Part shown: piece after piece, positions 8,729 to 9,032 of the stretch
How positions within the stretch are numbered: the first letter of the stretch is position 1
Layout of the letters: every line of letters begins with the position of its first letter
Assembly: GCA_944392065.1 (NCBI GenBank)
Contig: CALXVO010000048.1
Coordinates: forward strand, 1 to 9,032
Source of the DNA: an uncultured Clostridia bacterium
Lineage (GTDB): Bacteria > Bacillota > Clostridia > TANB77 > CAG-508
Reading direction: 5' to 3'
DNA: 9,032 nt
The notes under the pieces: model-generated
Database searches by the model: none
Told to the model about the DNA's origin: nothing
The model's input: only the letters and a program-made list of their open reading frames with translations
Translations under genes and position numbers: made by a program

Positions 8729-8852
8729 ATGTTTTTCTCCTTCCTTTGTGTTCTACTTAATATTTATAGTTTAGTTAGCTTTTTATGTTTTATTCATTTT
8801 TTAGAGTTAATTTGATTTAACAAATAATACAGTGCTTCTATATTATGTATTA

Positions 8853-8881
8853 ATTTTATATTAACATTTTTATTTTTGCAA
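8853..8881 (-). promoter_or_regulatory. Promoter of the prepilin-lectin gene
   Basis: TTGCAA (8881 to 8876), a 17-base spacer and TAAAAT (8858 to 8853) on the minus strand. Transcription would begin near 8846, leaving an untranslated leader of about 118 bases. The region is very AT-rich, so chance matches are possible. The promoter is inside the segment bounded by the inverted repeats and would move with the gene if that segment inverted. Confidence 0.5.
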
Positions 8882-8964
8882 TAGGTTTTCGTTTATTTTA
8901 CTATTTCATACCATATAATGCGTTACAATTCAGTGTGGAATTTAATTTTACATTCATGTCTTAG

Positions 8965-9032
8965 TAGTATGTATATTTAGAAAATTTTTGAAGTACCGCG
9001 CAGCGACCAAACGAGCTTTGTAAAAGCGAGTG
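8965..9032. mobile_element. MITE-like element, second copy, cut by window edge
   Basis: Begins TAGTATGTATATTT and is identical to the reverse complement of 6989-7056 to the window end (69 identical bases when the preceding G at 8964 is counted). The sequence left of it (CATTCATGTCTTA) differs from the flank of the first copy, so the element boundary is at 8965. The orientation is opposite to the 6887-7056 copy as read on this strand. At least about 100 bases lie outside the window. Confidence 0.75.

Overview
The window is AT-rich, with strong GGAGG-type ribosome binding sites, an arginine repertoire dominated by AGA with some CGT, a T-box-type leader before ileS, and a gut-clostridial 'GITLIAL' prepilin-like protein. 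This points to an uncultured Bacillota (Clostridia-like) genome, possibly metagenome-derived. All protein genes lie on the minus strand, so transcription runs from high to low coordinates.

Layout from right to left. 8965-9032 is the end of a small repeat element cut by the window edge. 7136-8728 encodes a prepilin-like membrane anchor fused to a C-type-lectin/formylglycine-generating-enzyme-like domain. Its last 36 codons resemble the variable region of a diversity-generating retroelement target, but no reverse transcriptase or template is visible. 6887-7056 is a complete 170-bp MITE-like copy of the edge element, in opposite orientation and nested inside an older imperfect palindrome (6838-7103). 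6478-6811 holds a promoter and a T-box leader for ileS; the antiterminator/terminator switch is clear, but most of Stem I (the specifier part) seems to be missing. 3628-6477 is ileS. Seventeen bases after it starts a membrane-anchored protein with a jelly-roll-like domain that continues, only after a +1 frame change, into an HExxH metalloprotease-like domain (2275-3610). Then come queA (1106-2128) and tgt (1057 to the left edge), the last two steps of queuosine synthesis in tRNA. tgt also needs a +1 frame change to reach its zinc-binding C-terminus.

The most striking observation is that the two frame breaks coincide with the only two in-frame CGG codons I could find in about 2,500 codons. At each, skipping one base (or reading CGGN as four bases) restores a fully open, conserved frame. 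Either these are two indels that happen to look alike, or CGG is a poorly decoded or unassigned codon that provokes +1 frameshifting in this organism.

Functionally, ileS, queA and tgt form a tRNA-charging and tRNA-modification neighbourhood. The prepilin-lectin gene is a separate unit with its own promoter, bracketed by inverted repeat elements.
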